Shown here piece after piece: positions 49,902 to 57,757 of a stretch of 64,000 nucleotides of DNA; the stretch's first letter is position 1, and every line of letters begins with the position of its first letter. Source of the stretch: Streptomyces sp. KL109B (GTDB lineage Bacteria; Actinomycetota; Actinomycetes; Streptomycetales; Streptomycetaceae); NCBI RefSeq assembly GCF_030766935.1, contig NZ_JASERL010000001.1, positions 868,001-932,000 of the forward strand, given 5' to 3'. Both the position numbers and the translations under genes were made by a program. The notes below the pieces were generated by a model, which was not told the origin of the DNA, searched no databases, and saw only the letters and a program-made list of their open reading frames with translations.

Positions 49902-51245
49902 CTAGGCCGCGTCCCCTTGTCGTGCGTCCTCCTCCCGTACGTCCTCCGCGTGCAGCAGCGACGAACCCGCCGTCTCCTTCAGGGAAATCGCGGAGACGAG
50001 CCCGACCACGCCGAACACCATCAGATAGGGGCCGGGCACCAGCGTGCTGCCGGTCTTCTCGATGAGCAGCGTCATCAGGTACGGCACGGTGCCCGCGAAC
50101 AGCGCCGCCGTGACGTTGTACGAGATGGAGAGCCCGCTCTGCCGGGTCCGCGTCGGGAACACCTCCGCCGACCACACGGCGTACGTCCCGAGGATCGCCG
50201 CCAGGATCACGCCGAGCGCGAGCCCGGCGATCCACGTACCGGCCATCCCGGTCCGCATCAGCCAGAACGCGGGAGTCGACAAGGCGAGCAGCGCCACCGA
50301 CGCCCCGATGAACACCGGCTTGCGCCCCACCCGGTCGGACAGCGCGCCGAACAGCGGCACGAAGACCAGGCCGAGCAGCGAGATCACGGTGGACAGCAGG
50401 GCGGCGCTGTCGGCGGAGTGGCCGAGGTGGTCGGTCTCGTAGGTGACGAGATAGGTGAGCACGGCGTAGAACGGCACGTGCATGGTGGCCGTCAGGCCCG
50501 CCGCCTGGAGGAGTTCGCGGCGGTGGGTGCGCAGCAGCTCGCGGGCGGGGCTGCGCGGGACCGTGTCGTTCGCTTCGAGGGCCCGGTACTCCGGGGTGTC
50601 CTCGATCTTGTTGCGGATGACGACACCGACGATGCCGAGCGGCGCCGCGATCAGGAACGGGATCCGCCAGCCCCACGAGGTGAGTTGGGCGTCGTCGAGC
50701 CCGCTCGACAGGAGCAGGAAGACGAACGAGCCGGCCAGGAAGCCGAGCAGCGAGCCGACCTCCAGCCAGCTCACCCCGAAGCCGCGCCTGCGTCGTGGCG
50801 CGCTCTCGGCGAGGAAGCTCGCCGCGCTGCCGAACTCGCCGCCGGCCGCGAACCCTTGGATCAGCCGCAGCACCACCAGGAGGATCGGCGCGGCGATGCC
50901 CAGCGAGTCGTAGCCGGGCAGCAGCCCGATCGCGAGCGTCGAGCCGGACATCATCAGGATGACGAGCGACAGCGTCCGCTTGCGGCCGATCCGGTCGCCG
51001 AGCGGCCCGAAGACCAGCGCGCCGAGCGGCCGGACACCGAACGAGACGGCGAAGACGCCGAAGACCGCGAGCAGCCCGGTCGTACTGTCCCCGGACGGGA
51101 AGAACACGGTGGCGACGGTGCCCGCGAGATACGCGTACGCGGCCCAGTCGAACCAGTGCACGAACACGCCGACGGCCCCGGCCGCGACGCTCCTGCGCAA
51201 AGTGGCTGCATCGGCCTGTACGGGCGCCGCCTCGGTCACGGTCAC
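49902..51245 (-). CDS. MFS transporter, metabolite:H+ symporter (MHS) family
   Basis: A 447-aa 12-TM importer. It begins with the MHS-like segment VGVFVHWFDWAAYAYLAGTVATVFFPS; motif A is GPLGDRIGRKRTL, and RLIQGFAAGGEFGSAASFLAE follows. These resemble shikimate, proline/betaine and alpha-ketoglutarate permeases. GTG 51245 gives a GTGA overlap with the M20D gene and is preferred to the upstream extension to 51302. It likely imports the substrate of the operon's hydrolases. Confidence 0.92.
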   Translation of the reverse strand: MTVTEAAPVQADAATLRRSVAAGAVGVFVHWFDWAAYAYLAGTVATVFFPSGDSTTGLLAVFGVFAVSFGVRPLGALVFGPLGDRIGRKRTLSLVILMMSGSTLAIGLLPGYDSLGIAAPILLVVLRLIQGFAAGGEFGSAASFLAESAPRRRRGFGVSWLEVGSLLGFLAGSFVFLLLSSGLDDAQLTSWGWRIPFLIAAPLGIVGVVIRNKIEDTPEYRALEANDTVPRSPARELLRTHRRELLQAAGLTATMHVPFYAVLTYLVTYETDHLGHSADSAALLSTVISLLGLVFVPLFGALSDRVGRKPVFIGASVALLALSTPAFWLMRTGMAGTWIAGLALGVILAAILGTYAVWSAEVFPTRTRQSGLSISYNVTAALFAGTVPYLMTLLIEKTGSTLVPGPYLMVFGVVGLVSAISLKETAGSSLLHAEDVREEDARQGDAA

Positions 51246-52429
51246 GTCTTCGCCTCCTCGGGCGGTCCGGAGGACGGTCCGGCCCGGTCCACGCCCGTCC
51301 ACGCGAGCGCCACCGCCGCGTCGAGCAGCGCCCGCTCGGCGGTTCCGCCCACGCAGTACGCGGCGAACTCGTGCTGGTGGTTGGTGGCGGGCAGGGAGCC
51401 GATGCCGATGTACGGGTGGATGGCGGGCACGACCTGGGAGACGTTGCCCATGTCGGTGGAGGCCCGGTTCATGCGGTCGGCCTGGCCCGGCGGCGCGAAC
51501 TGGCGCCCGAGAGCGAGGGCGTTGGCGCGGTAGTGGGCGAGCGCCGACTCGTCCGCGCGGAACTCGGCGTACGGCTTGCTCTCCGGCTCGACCGTGAGTT
51601 CACAGCCGGTGGCGAGCGCGCCCGCCTCGAAGGCCCGCATGACGCGCGGCTCCAACTCGGCCAATTCGGCGAGGGTTTCGGCGCGCACGTACCAGCGCCC
51701 GGTCGCCCGCTCCGGGATCGCGTTCGGGGCGTCGCCCGCGTGCGTGACGACGCCGTGCACCCGCGCGGAGGCCGGGAGCTGCTGGCGGAGCAGGCCGATG
51801 GCGACCTGGGCGACGGTGAACGCGTCGGCCGCGTTGACCCCGGCCTCCGGGTACGCCGCCGCGTGCGCCGACTTCCCCTGGTACGCGACCTTGGAGTGGC
51901 TGACCGCGAACGGCTTGGCCTCCGCCACGTCGACCGGCGCCGGGTGCGCCATCATCGCGAGGTCGACCCCGGCGAACGCGCCCCGGTCGAGCAGCTCGAT
52001 CTTCCCGCCGCCGCCCTCCTCGGCCGGGGTGCCGTACACCTCGACCGTCAGGCCCAGGTCGTCGGCGACGGCGGCGAGGCCGAGGGCGGCGCCGATCGAC
52101 GAGGCCGCGATGAGGTTGTGCCCGCAGGCGTGTCCGAGGCCGGGCAGCGCGTCGTACTCGGCGCACAGCGCGATGCGGCGCGGGCCGCTGCCGAAGGAGG
52201 CGTGGAAGGCGGTGTCGAGGCCCAGGTACGCGGACGTGACGTCGAATCCGGCGCCGTCGAGCAGCTCGGGCACGCGCGCCGCCGCGCGGTGCTCCTCCCA
52301 CGCGGTCTCCGGGTCGGCGTGCAACTGCTCGGAGAGCGCGACGAGTTGGTCGGCGTGCCGGTCGACTTCTTTGCGGGCGGCGTCCTTGAGGCCGGTGTCC
52401 TTGAGGCCGGTGTCCTTGAGCGCACTCAT
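51242..52429 (-). CDS. M20D amidohydrolase (AbgB/aminoacylase-like)
   Basis: A 395-aa metallo-amidohydrolase: CAEYDALPGLGHACGHNLIAASS (metal ligands), GTPAEEGGGGKIEL (Glu pair), AMMAHPAP and the final NHQHEFAA. This matches the M20D group that includes p-aminobenzoyl-glutamate hydrolase subunits and aminoacylases. The N-terminus has LKDTG repeats from a 15-bp tandem duplication. It is coupled by ATGA to the DUF1028 gene and by GTGA to the transporter. Confidence 0.92.
   Translation of the reverse strand: MSALKDTGLKDTGLKDAARKEVDRHADQLVALSEQLHADPETAWEEHRAAARVPELLDGAGFDVTSAYLGLDTAFHASFGSGPRRIALCAEYDALPGLGHACGHNLIAASSIGAALGLAAVADDLGLTVEVYGTPAEEGGGGKIELLDRGAFAGVDLAMMAHPAPVDVAEAKPFAVSHSKVAYQGKSAHAAAYPEAGVNAADAFTVAQVAIGLLRQQLPASARVHGVVTHAGDAPNAIPERATGRWYVRAETLAELAELEPRVMRAFEAGALATGCELTVEPESKPYAEFRADESALAHYRANALALGRQFAPPGQADRMNRASTDMGNVSQVVPAIHPYIGIGSLPATNHQHEFAAYCVGGTAERALLDAAVALAWTGVDRAGPSSGPPEEAKT
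52382..52426 (+). repeat. Three tandem 15-bp repeats at the M20D gene start
   Basis: GTCCTTGAGGCCGGT at 52382 and 52397, with a diverged third copy at 52412. The in-frame unit encodes LKDTG-type pentapeptides near the N-terminus of the amidohydrolase. Confidence 0.85.
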
Positions 52430-53106
52430 CGTGCGTCGCCCGGAACGCCGTACGAGGGCGAGGAGGCCGGATCGAGGCCGCGCGTCACATAGTCGTCGCG
52501 CTGCGGCAGCCATACGTCGACGAGCTCGCCGAGCCGCTCGATCGGGTCGTCGTCGGTCCAGTCGATCCGCAGGTCGGTGACGCGCCAGCCGACGTCGGCG
52601 ACGACCGCGAGCCCGGCCGAGTGGACCGGTCCCTCCTCGCCGCCCGCCGCGACGGCCGCCTTCATGGCGGCGACCAGCCGCTCCTCCAGCTCGCCGGTGG
52701 CGGCCGCGAACGCGTCGAGCAGGACGCCCGGAATGTGCGTCCCGGACAGCATGTTCCCGGCCGCGACGGCGCCGTCGGCGGTGGCGGTCGCGTACGTGCC
52801 GAGGGTCTGCGGACCGCTGTACGCGAAACCGGGGCCTTCCCGCCCCAGGACCGTCAACTGCCGGTAGGCGATGGTCTTCTCGACGTCCGGGGCGCCGGCC
52901 ACCTCGGCGAGGGCGCGCTCCGCGTCACCGTGCGCGGACAGTCCGTCGAGCAGGCGCGTGCCGAGCACCGGGTCGGTGATGTTCTGCGAGGACGCGGCGC
53001 CGACGCCGGGCCGCAGATGGGCGATGCGGGCCGCGACCGCGGGGCTCGACGAGCTGCCCGCGATGCCGAACCGCGCACCGTCGCGTACGACGAGGGAGAA
53101 CGTCAT
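52426..53106 (-). CDS. DUF1028 family protein
   Basis: A 226-aa protein of the DUF1028 family, thought to have an Ntn-hydrolase fold; the MTFSLVVRDG start leaves a Thr after Met removal. GVGAASSQNITDP, GTYATATADGAVAAGNMLSG and RIDWTDDDPIERLGELVD are typical. The function is not established. In bacterial genomes it recurs beside RidA, M20 and amidase genes, as here, suggesting a step in amide/amino-acid degradation. It starts at ATG 53106 (ATGA overlap with ridA). Confidence 0.87.
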   Translation of the reverse strand: MTFSLVVRDGARFGIAGSSSSPAVAARIAHLRPGVGAASSQNITDPVLGTRLLDGLSAHGDAERALAEVAGAPDVEKTIAYRQLTVLGREGPGFAYSGPQTLGTYATATADGAVAAGNMLSGTHIPGVLLDAFAAATGELEERLVAAMKAAVAAGGEEGPVHSAGLAVVADVGWRVTDLRIDWTDDDPIERLGELVDVWLPQRDDYVTRGLDPASSPSYGVPGDAR

Positions 53107-53558
53107 GCCCGCGCCTCCTTCTCGCCCTGCGGGATCACGGCCACCGCGTCGATCTCGCACAGCCACTCCGGGCGGGCGAGCGCCGAGACGACGATGCCGG
53201 TCGAGATGGGGTGAACTCCCTTGGTCCAGCGGCCGACCGTGCGGTACACGGCCTCCCGGTAGCGCGGATCGATCAGGTAGATCGTCAGCTTGACCAGGTG
53301 CTCCATCCGGCTGCCCGACTCCTCAAGCAGCATCTTGATGTTCGCCATGGCCCGCTCGGCCTGCGCCCCGGCGTCGCCGACGCCGACGTTCTCGCTGGTG
53401 TCGAGGTCCTGGCCGATCTGGCCGCGGACGTACACCGTGTCGCCGGCGACGACGGCCTGGCAGAGGTCGTTGTCGAGGTTCTGCTCGGGATAGGTGTCGC
53501 GGGTGTTGAACGGCCGGATCCGGGTGTGCCCGCCGGCCACGATCGGGGCGTTGGCCAT
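53103..53558 (-). CDS. ridA: RidA-family imine/enamine deaminase
   Basis: A 151-aa YjgF/YER057c/UK114 protein. Members hydrolyse reactive enamine/imine intermediates released by PLP or flavin enzymes. VAGDTVYVRGQIGQD, AMANIKMLLEESGSRMEHLVKLTIYLID and ARPEWLCEIDAVAV (conserved Arg and Glu) match. Its position between a flavin monooxygenase and DUF1028 suggests it clears an imine made in this pathway. Confidence 0.92.
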   Translation of the reverse strand: MANAPIVAGGHTRIRPFNTRDTYPEQNLDNDLCQAVVAGDTVYVRGQIGQDLDTSENVGVGDAGAQAERAMANIKMLLEESGSRMEHLVKLTIYLIDPRYREAVYRTVGRWTKGVHPISTGIVVSALARPEWLCEIDAVAVIPQGEKEARA

Positions 53559-53579
53559 GCCTCTGTGCTCCTCAGTCCT

Positions 53580-54830
53580 TCAGTTGGTCTCGTACGCGAG
53601 GTATGCGCGCCGGGTCGTGATGTGGTCGGCGACGTACTTGGCGTCGTGCCAGACGCCCCAGATGAAGCTCGAACCGCGCCGCGAGAGCCACGGCAGGCCG
53701 AGGAAGTACACGCCGGGCTCCGTGGAGACGCCGCGGCGCTGGTCGGGGCGGCCGTTCTCGTCGTACGCGTCGACGTCGAGCCAGCTGTAGTCGGCGGCGA
53801 AGCCGGTGGCCCAGACGATCGAGGCGACCCCGGCATCGGCGAGGTCGAGGGCGAGCCGCGGGTTGGTCACGCACTCGGGGTCGGGGCCGAGGACGTGCGC
53901 CTCGGGCTCCTCGGGCAGGTCGAGCCCGTTGCGCTCGACGTACGCGTCGGCGGCCCGCAGCAGGTCGAGGTACTTCTCGTCGCCGAGCGCGATGTTCTGG
54001 GCGAGGTCGGGCGCGAAGCTCAGCAGCCCGTCCTCGTACGCGGAGGTCATGCCGAGGAGTTCGATGCCGGTCCCGGCCAGCTCGCGGAAGTCCACGGAGT
54101 GCCCGCCGCGCGCCCCGCTCACCGCGATGGTGACGTGCGCGGCGCCCTGCGGCGGCGTCGTCAGGTCCCACAGCCCGAGCACCCCGAGCCACCAGCAGAA
54201 GTCCCGGCCCCGGTACTGCCGCGGCGGCCGGTCGTGCGGGCCCACGGACAGGAATACGCGGCGCCCGGAACGGCGCAGCTCGTCGGCGATCTGCACGCCG
54301 GAAGAACCGGCGCCGACCACCAGCACGGCGCCCTCGGGCAGCTGCTCCGGGTTGCGGTACTCGCTGGAGTGGATCTGGGCGCGCACCGCGCCCTCGGGCA
54401 CGATCGGCGGGATCACGGGCCGCTGGAACGGTCCGGTCGCGGCCACCACGAACCCGGCGTCGATCGAGCCCTCTGACGTCTCGACGCGGAAGCCGGGCCC
54501 GCCCACGTGCTTGCGCACCTTGGACACCTCGACGCCGCACCGCACGGGGGCGTCGATCTTCTCGGCGTACCGCTCGAAGTACTCGGCGACCTGCTCCTTC
54601 GTCGCGAAGGCGTCGGGGCCGACGTCGGGGAACTCCAGGTTCGGGAACCGGTCGTGCCAGGCGGGCCCGTTCGCGACGAGCGAGTCCCAGCGCTGCGTGC
54701 GCCATCGCTCGGCGATCCGGTCCCGTTCCAGGACGATGTGCGGTATGCCCTGCGCGCCCAGGTGCTCGCTCATGGCGATGCCGGCCTGGCCCGCCCCGAC
54801 GACGACAACTTCCGTCTGTTCACTCGGCAC
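53580..54830 (-). CDS. Flavin-containing/Baeyer-Villiger-type monooxygenase (CzcO-like)
   Basis: A 416-aa FAD/NADPH oxygenase. The FAD Rossmann motif is VVVGAGQAGIAMSEHLG, the NADP motif VLVVGAGSSGVQIADEL, and the C-terminal WATGFAADYSWLDV closes the fold. VAATGPFQRPVIPP between them is close to, but not exactly, the BVMO fingerprint. GTG 54830 with GGAGG seven bases ahead is chosen over the upstream extension. It is the first gene of the leftward catabolic operon, divergent from the Lrp-type regulator, and may oxidise an amine or ketone before hydrolysis. Confidence 0.9.
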   Translation of the reverse strand: MPSEQTEVVVVGAGQAGIAMSEHLGAQGIPHIVLERDRIAERWRTQRWDSLVANGPAWHDRFPNLEFPDVGPDAFATKEQVAEYFERYAEKIDAPVRCGVEVSKVRKHVGGPGFRVETSEGSIDAGFVVAATGPFQRPVIPPIVPEGAVRAQIHSSEYRNPEQLPEGAVLVVGAGSSGVQIADELRRSGRRVFLSVGPHDRPPRQYRGRDFCWWLGVLGLWDLTTPPQGAAHVTIAVSGARGGHSVDFRELAGTGIELLGMTSAYEDGLLSFAPDLAQNIALGDEKYLDLLRAADAYVERNGLDLPEEPEAHVLGPDPECVTNPRLALDLADAGVASIVWATGFAADYSWLDVDAYDENGRPDQRRGVSTEPGVYFLGLPWLSRRGSSFIWGVWHDAKYVADHITTRRAYLAYETN

Positions 54831-54914
54831 TTGAGCCTCCACTCGGGTCGTGCGGTGGGAGCCATCCTTCGCCGCACCCGCAACCCTGTCCAACAGATGT
54901 TTCCGGGGTGAGTG

Positions 54915-54929
54915 ATCTGTTTTTCAGAT
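54915..54929. promoter_or_regulatory. Inverted repeat ATCTG-N5-CAGAT in the monooxygenase/Lrp divergent gap
   Basis: ATCTGTTTTTCAGAT is a 15-bp interrupted palindrome with an A/T centre, the usual shape of Lrp/AsnC sites, in the 131-bp gap between the two divergent genes. Another CAGATGTTT half lies about 20 bp to the left. It is a candidate operator of the neighbouring Lrp protein. Confidence 0.5.
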
Positions 54930-54961
54930 GTGGGTCGCGTGGCCTGGACTAGGGTCGTTCC

Positions 54962-55942
54962 GTGACCACCGAGCCGAATCCCCCCGAAGTGCCCGCCCCG
55001 CTCGACGCCCTCGACCGCCGCGTCGTCGCCGCGCTGCAGATCGACGGGCGGGCCTCCTGGCGGCGGATCGCGGATGTGCTGGGGGAGCCGGAGCGGAAGG
55101 TGGCGCGGCGCGGGCACCGGCTCGTGGAGAGCGGGGACGTGGCGGTGCGGGGGCTCGTCGTGCGCGGGGAGACCGTGATCCTGCGGATGAACTGCCGCCC
55201 GGGGTCCGTACGGGACGCGGCGCTCGCCGCCGCGCGACGGCCCGACGCGATCTTCTCGTACGTGCTCGCGGGCGCCGCCGACTGTGTGGCCGAACTGCAG
55301 TGTCCGCCCGAGCAGTTGGGGCGCTTCATGCTGGACGAGGTGCCCGCGCTGCCCGGCCTCGTGCAGCAGCAGGTCTCGCCGGTCCTGCGCTACTTCCGCA
55401 CCGTGCACGAGTGGTCGCCCGGCATCCTCGACGCCGCCGAGGTCGAGGCGCTCGGCGGCGAGCGGCAGGTCGACCGGGTCGGCCTCGACGAGGTCGAGCT
55501 CGCCCCCGACGAGGAGGCCATCCTGCGCGCCCTCGCCGAGGACGGGCGGTGCACGAACGACGAACTCGCCGCCGTCGCGGGGGTGTCGGTGGCCACGGCC
55601 AGGCGCCGCGTGGACGCGCTGAGCCGCGCGGGCCACGTCAGCATCCGCGCCGTCGTGGAGCCCGCGCTGCTCGGCCTGCCCGTGCAGGCGCTGCTGTGGA
55701 TCAGGACGCGGCCCGGCGAGGTCGAGGAGGTGGGCCGGCTGCTCCTCGAATCGCCGCTGGTGCGGTACGCGGCCGTGGTCATGGGCGAGCACCAGCTCCT
55801 GGTCGACGTGACCCAGCCGTCGAAGGCGGCGCTGCACGCCTTCCTCACCGAGGCGCCGTGGGTGCGCAGGGCCGAGGCCGTGCAGTCCCATCTGGTGGTC
55901 GAGGCGTGGAAGCGCAGCGGAGTGACCGTAAAGGCCAAGTAG
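54962..55942 (+). CDS. Lrp/AsnC-family regulator with two tandem AsnC modules
   Basis: A 326-aa protein, about twice the normal Lrp length. It has two HTH segments (LDRRVVAALQIDGRASWRRIADVLGEPERKV and DEEAILRALAEDGRCTNDELAAVAGVSVATARRRV), each followed by a ligand-binding (RAM) half. The GTG start at 54962 is close behind the promoter region. It is divergent from the catabolic operon and upstream of the amidase genes, so it probably senses an amino acid or amine and controls both sides. Confidence 0.88.
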   Translation: MTTEPNPPEVPAPLDALDRRVVAALQIDGRASWRRIADVLGEPERKVARRGHRLVESGDVAVRGLVVRGETVILRMNCRPGSVRDAALAAARRPDAIFSYVLAGAADCVAELQCPPEQLGRFMLDEVPALPGLVQQQVSPVLRYFRTVHEWSPGILDAAEVEALGGERQVDRVGLDEVELAPDEEAILRALAEDGRCTNDELAAVAGVSVATARRRVDALSRAGHVSIRAVVEPALLGLPVQALLWIRTRPGEVEEVGRLLLESPLVRYAAVVMGEHQLLVDVTQPSKAALHAFLTEAPWVRRAEAVQSHLVVEAWKRSGVTVKAK

Positions 55943-56048
55943 TTGAGTCGTACGTCTGAAAAGTTCATGCAGCGCAAACCATTGACTTAATTCGTCACCC
56001 GGTCGCAGTGTGAGGGCGCACACAGTCGCCTCCTGCCCGAGGACGGTC

Positions 56049-57491
56049 ATGCCCGTAGGTCCCGCACGCCCCACCGAATCCGACGCCCTGTGCGCGCTCG
56101 ACGCCGTCGAGCTCGCCGACCGGATCCGCCGCCGCGACCTGTCGGCGCGCGAGGTCCTCGCCGCCCACCTCGACCGCGTCGAGCGCGTGAACCCGGCCCT
56201 CAACGCCATCGTCACGCTCGACGCCGAAGGCGCCCGGGAAGCGGCGCGGCAGGCGGACGAACGGGCGGCGTCCGGAGCCGAGTTGGGGCCCCTGCACGGA
56301 CTGCCCATCGCCTTCAAGGACACCCACCTCACCCGCGGCCTGCGTACCACGCACGGCTCGCCGCTCTTCGCCGACCACGTGCCCGACGAGGACGAACTCC
56401 TCGTCGAGCGCGTCCAGAACGCCGGCGCGATCCGGATCGGCAAGACCAACGTCCCCGAGTTCGCGGCCGGTTCGCACACCTTCAACCCCGTCTTCGGCGC
56501 GACCCGCAACCCGTACGACCGCACCCGCTCCGCGGGCGGCAGCAGCGGTGGCGCCGCCGCCGCGCTCGCCGCCCGGCTCACCCCGATCGCCGACGGCAGC
56601 GACATGGGCGGCTCGCTGCGCAACCCGGCCTCGTTCTGCAACGTCGTCGGCCTGCGCCCCACCCCTGGCCGGGTGCCATCGCTGCCCACGAACGACCTGT
56701 GGGAGACGCTCGGCGTGGCCGGGCCGATGGGCCGCACCGTCGCCGATGTCGCCCTGCTGCTCTCGGTGCTGGCGGGCCCCGACCCGCGCTTCCCGCAGTC
56801 CCTGGAGACGCCGGGCCCGTCCTTCCGCGCCCCGGTGGCCCGCGAGTTGAAGGGGCTGCGCGTCGCCTACGCCCCCGATCTCGGCGGCCGCGTCCCCGTC
56901 GACCCCGAGGTGCGCGCGGTGATCGCCGAGCAGGGCAAGGTGTTCGAGGCGGCGGGCGCGCACGTCGTCGAGGACTGCCCGGACCTGGACGGCGCCGACG
57001 ACGTCTTCCGCACGCTGCGGGCGCAGGCCTTCCGCACCGGACTCGGCCCGCTCCTGGAGACCGACCGCGACAAGCTCAAGCCCAGCCTCGTCTGGAACAT
57101 CGAGGAGGGCCTCAAGCTCACCTCGGCGGACCTGGCCCGCGCCCGCACCGAGCACACCCGCATCCACCTGGCCGCCGCCGGCTTCTTCGACCGCTACGAC
57201 GTGCTGATCGCCCCGGTCAGCCAGGTCGCGCCGTTCGACGTCGACGCCGAGTACCCCACCGTCATCGACGGACAGCCGCAGCACACCTACCTCGACTGGA
57301 TGCGCTCCGCGTATCTGCTCACCGTCCTGGGCGCACCCGCCCTCTCCGTCCCCGCCGGCTTCACTCCCGCCGGGCTCCCCGTCGGCCTGCAGATCGTGGG
57401 CCCGCCGCGCGCCGAACGCGCCGTCCTCGACATCGGCGCCGCCTACGAGGCCGCCACGGGACACGGACGCCGCGCGCCCCGCCTTTCGTAG
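56049..57491 (+). CDS. Amidase signature family hydrolase
   Basis: A 480-aa amidase with the Ser-Ser-Lys triad: Lys in IAFKDTHLTRG, cis-Ser in SAGGSSGGAAAALA and nucleophile Ser in DGSDMGGSLRNPA. It hydrolyses carboxamides to acid and ammonia. ATG 56049 with GAGGAC upstream is preferred over the start at 56010. It lies downstream of the Lrp gene and upstream of the DUF3311/SSS transport pair, consistent with amide uptake and hydrolysis. Confidence 0.92.
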   Translation: MPVGPARPTESDALCALDAVELADRIRRRDLSAREVLAAHLDRVERVNPALNAIVTLDAEGAREAARQADERAASGAELGPLHGLPIAFKDTHLTRGLRTTHGSPLFADHVPDEDELLVERVQNAGAIRIGKTNVPEFAAGSHTFNPVFGATRNPYDRTRSAGGSSGGAAAALAARLTPIADGSDMGGSLRNPASFCNVVGLRPTPGRVPSLPTNDLWETLGVAGPMGRTVADVALLLSVLAGPDPRFPQSLETPGPSFRAPVARELKGLRVAYAPDLGGRVPVDPEVRAVIAEQGKVFEAAGAHVVEDCPDLDGADDVFRTLRAQAFRTGLGPLLETDRDKLKPSLVWNIEEGLKLTSADLARARTEHTRIHLAAAGFFDRYDVLIAPVSQVAPFDVDAEYPTVIDGQPQHTYLDWMRSAYLLTVLGAPALSVPAGFTPAGLPVGLQIVGPPRAERAVLDIGAAYEAATGHGRRAPRLS

Positions 57492-57532
57492 GGAACCTTC
57501 GTAGCGCTCAACTCCCGTCAGCTGGAGCCCCG

Positions 57533-57757
57533 ATGAGATCTCCGCACGCGCTCTGGGCCGCCGTGCCCGTCCTCGCCTTCCTCAGCACCCCGTTCCTCCC
57601 GTTCGTCAACGGACCGCACCTGTGGTTCGGCATCCCGTCCGTCCTCGCCTGGTGCCTGCTGTGGACCGTCGGCACCACGGTCGCGCTCGCCCTCGTCGAC
57701 CGCGGCACGCGTTCCACCGTCGGCTACGAGGACGAGGCCGAGGAGGTCGCGGGATGA
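57533..57757 (+). CDS. DUF3311 small membrane protein
   Basis: A 74-aa protein with two hydrophobic helices (ALWAAVPVLAFLSTPFLPFV, then WFGIPSVLAWCLLWTVGTTVALAL) and an acidic tail. DUF3311 proteins typically precede an SSS symporter gene and act as a small accessory subunit. It overlaps the symporter by ATGA, confirming the pairing. Confidence 0.87.
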   Translation: MRSPHALWAAVPVLAFLSTPFLPFVNGPHLWFGIPSVLAWCLLWTVGTTVALALVDRGTRSTVGYEDEAEEVAG

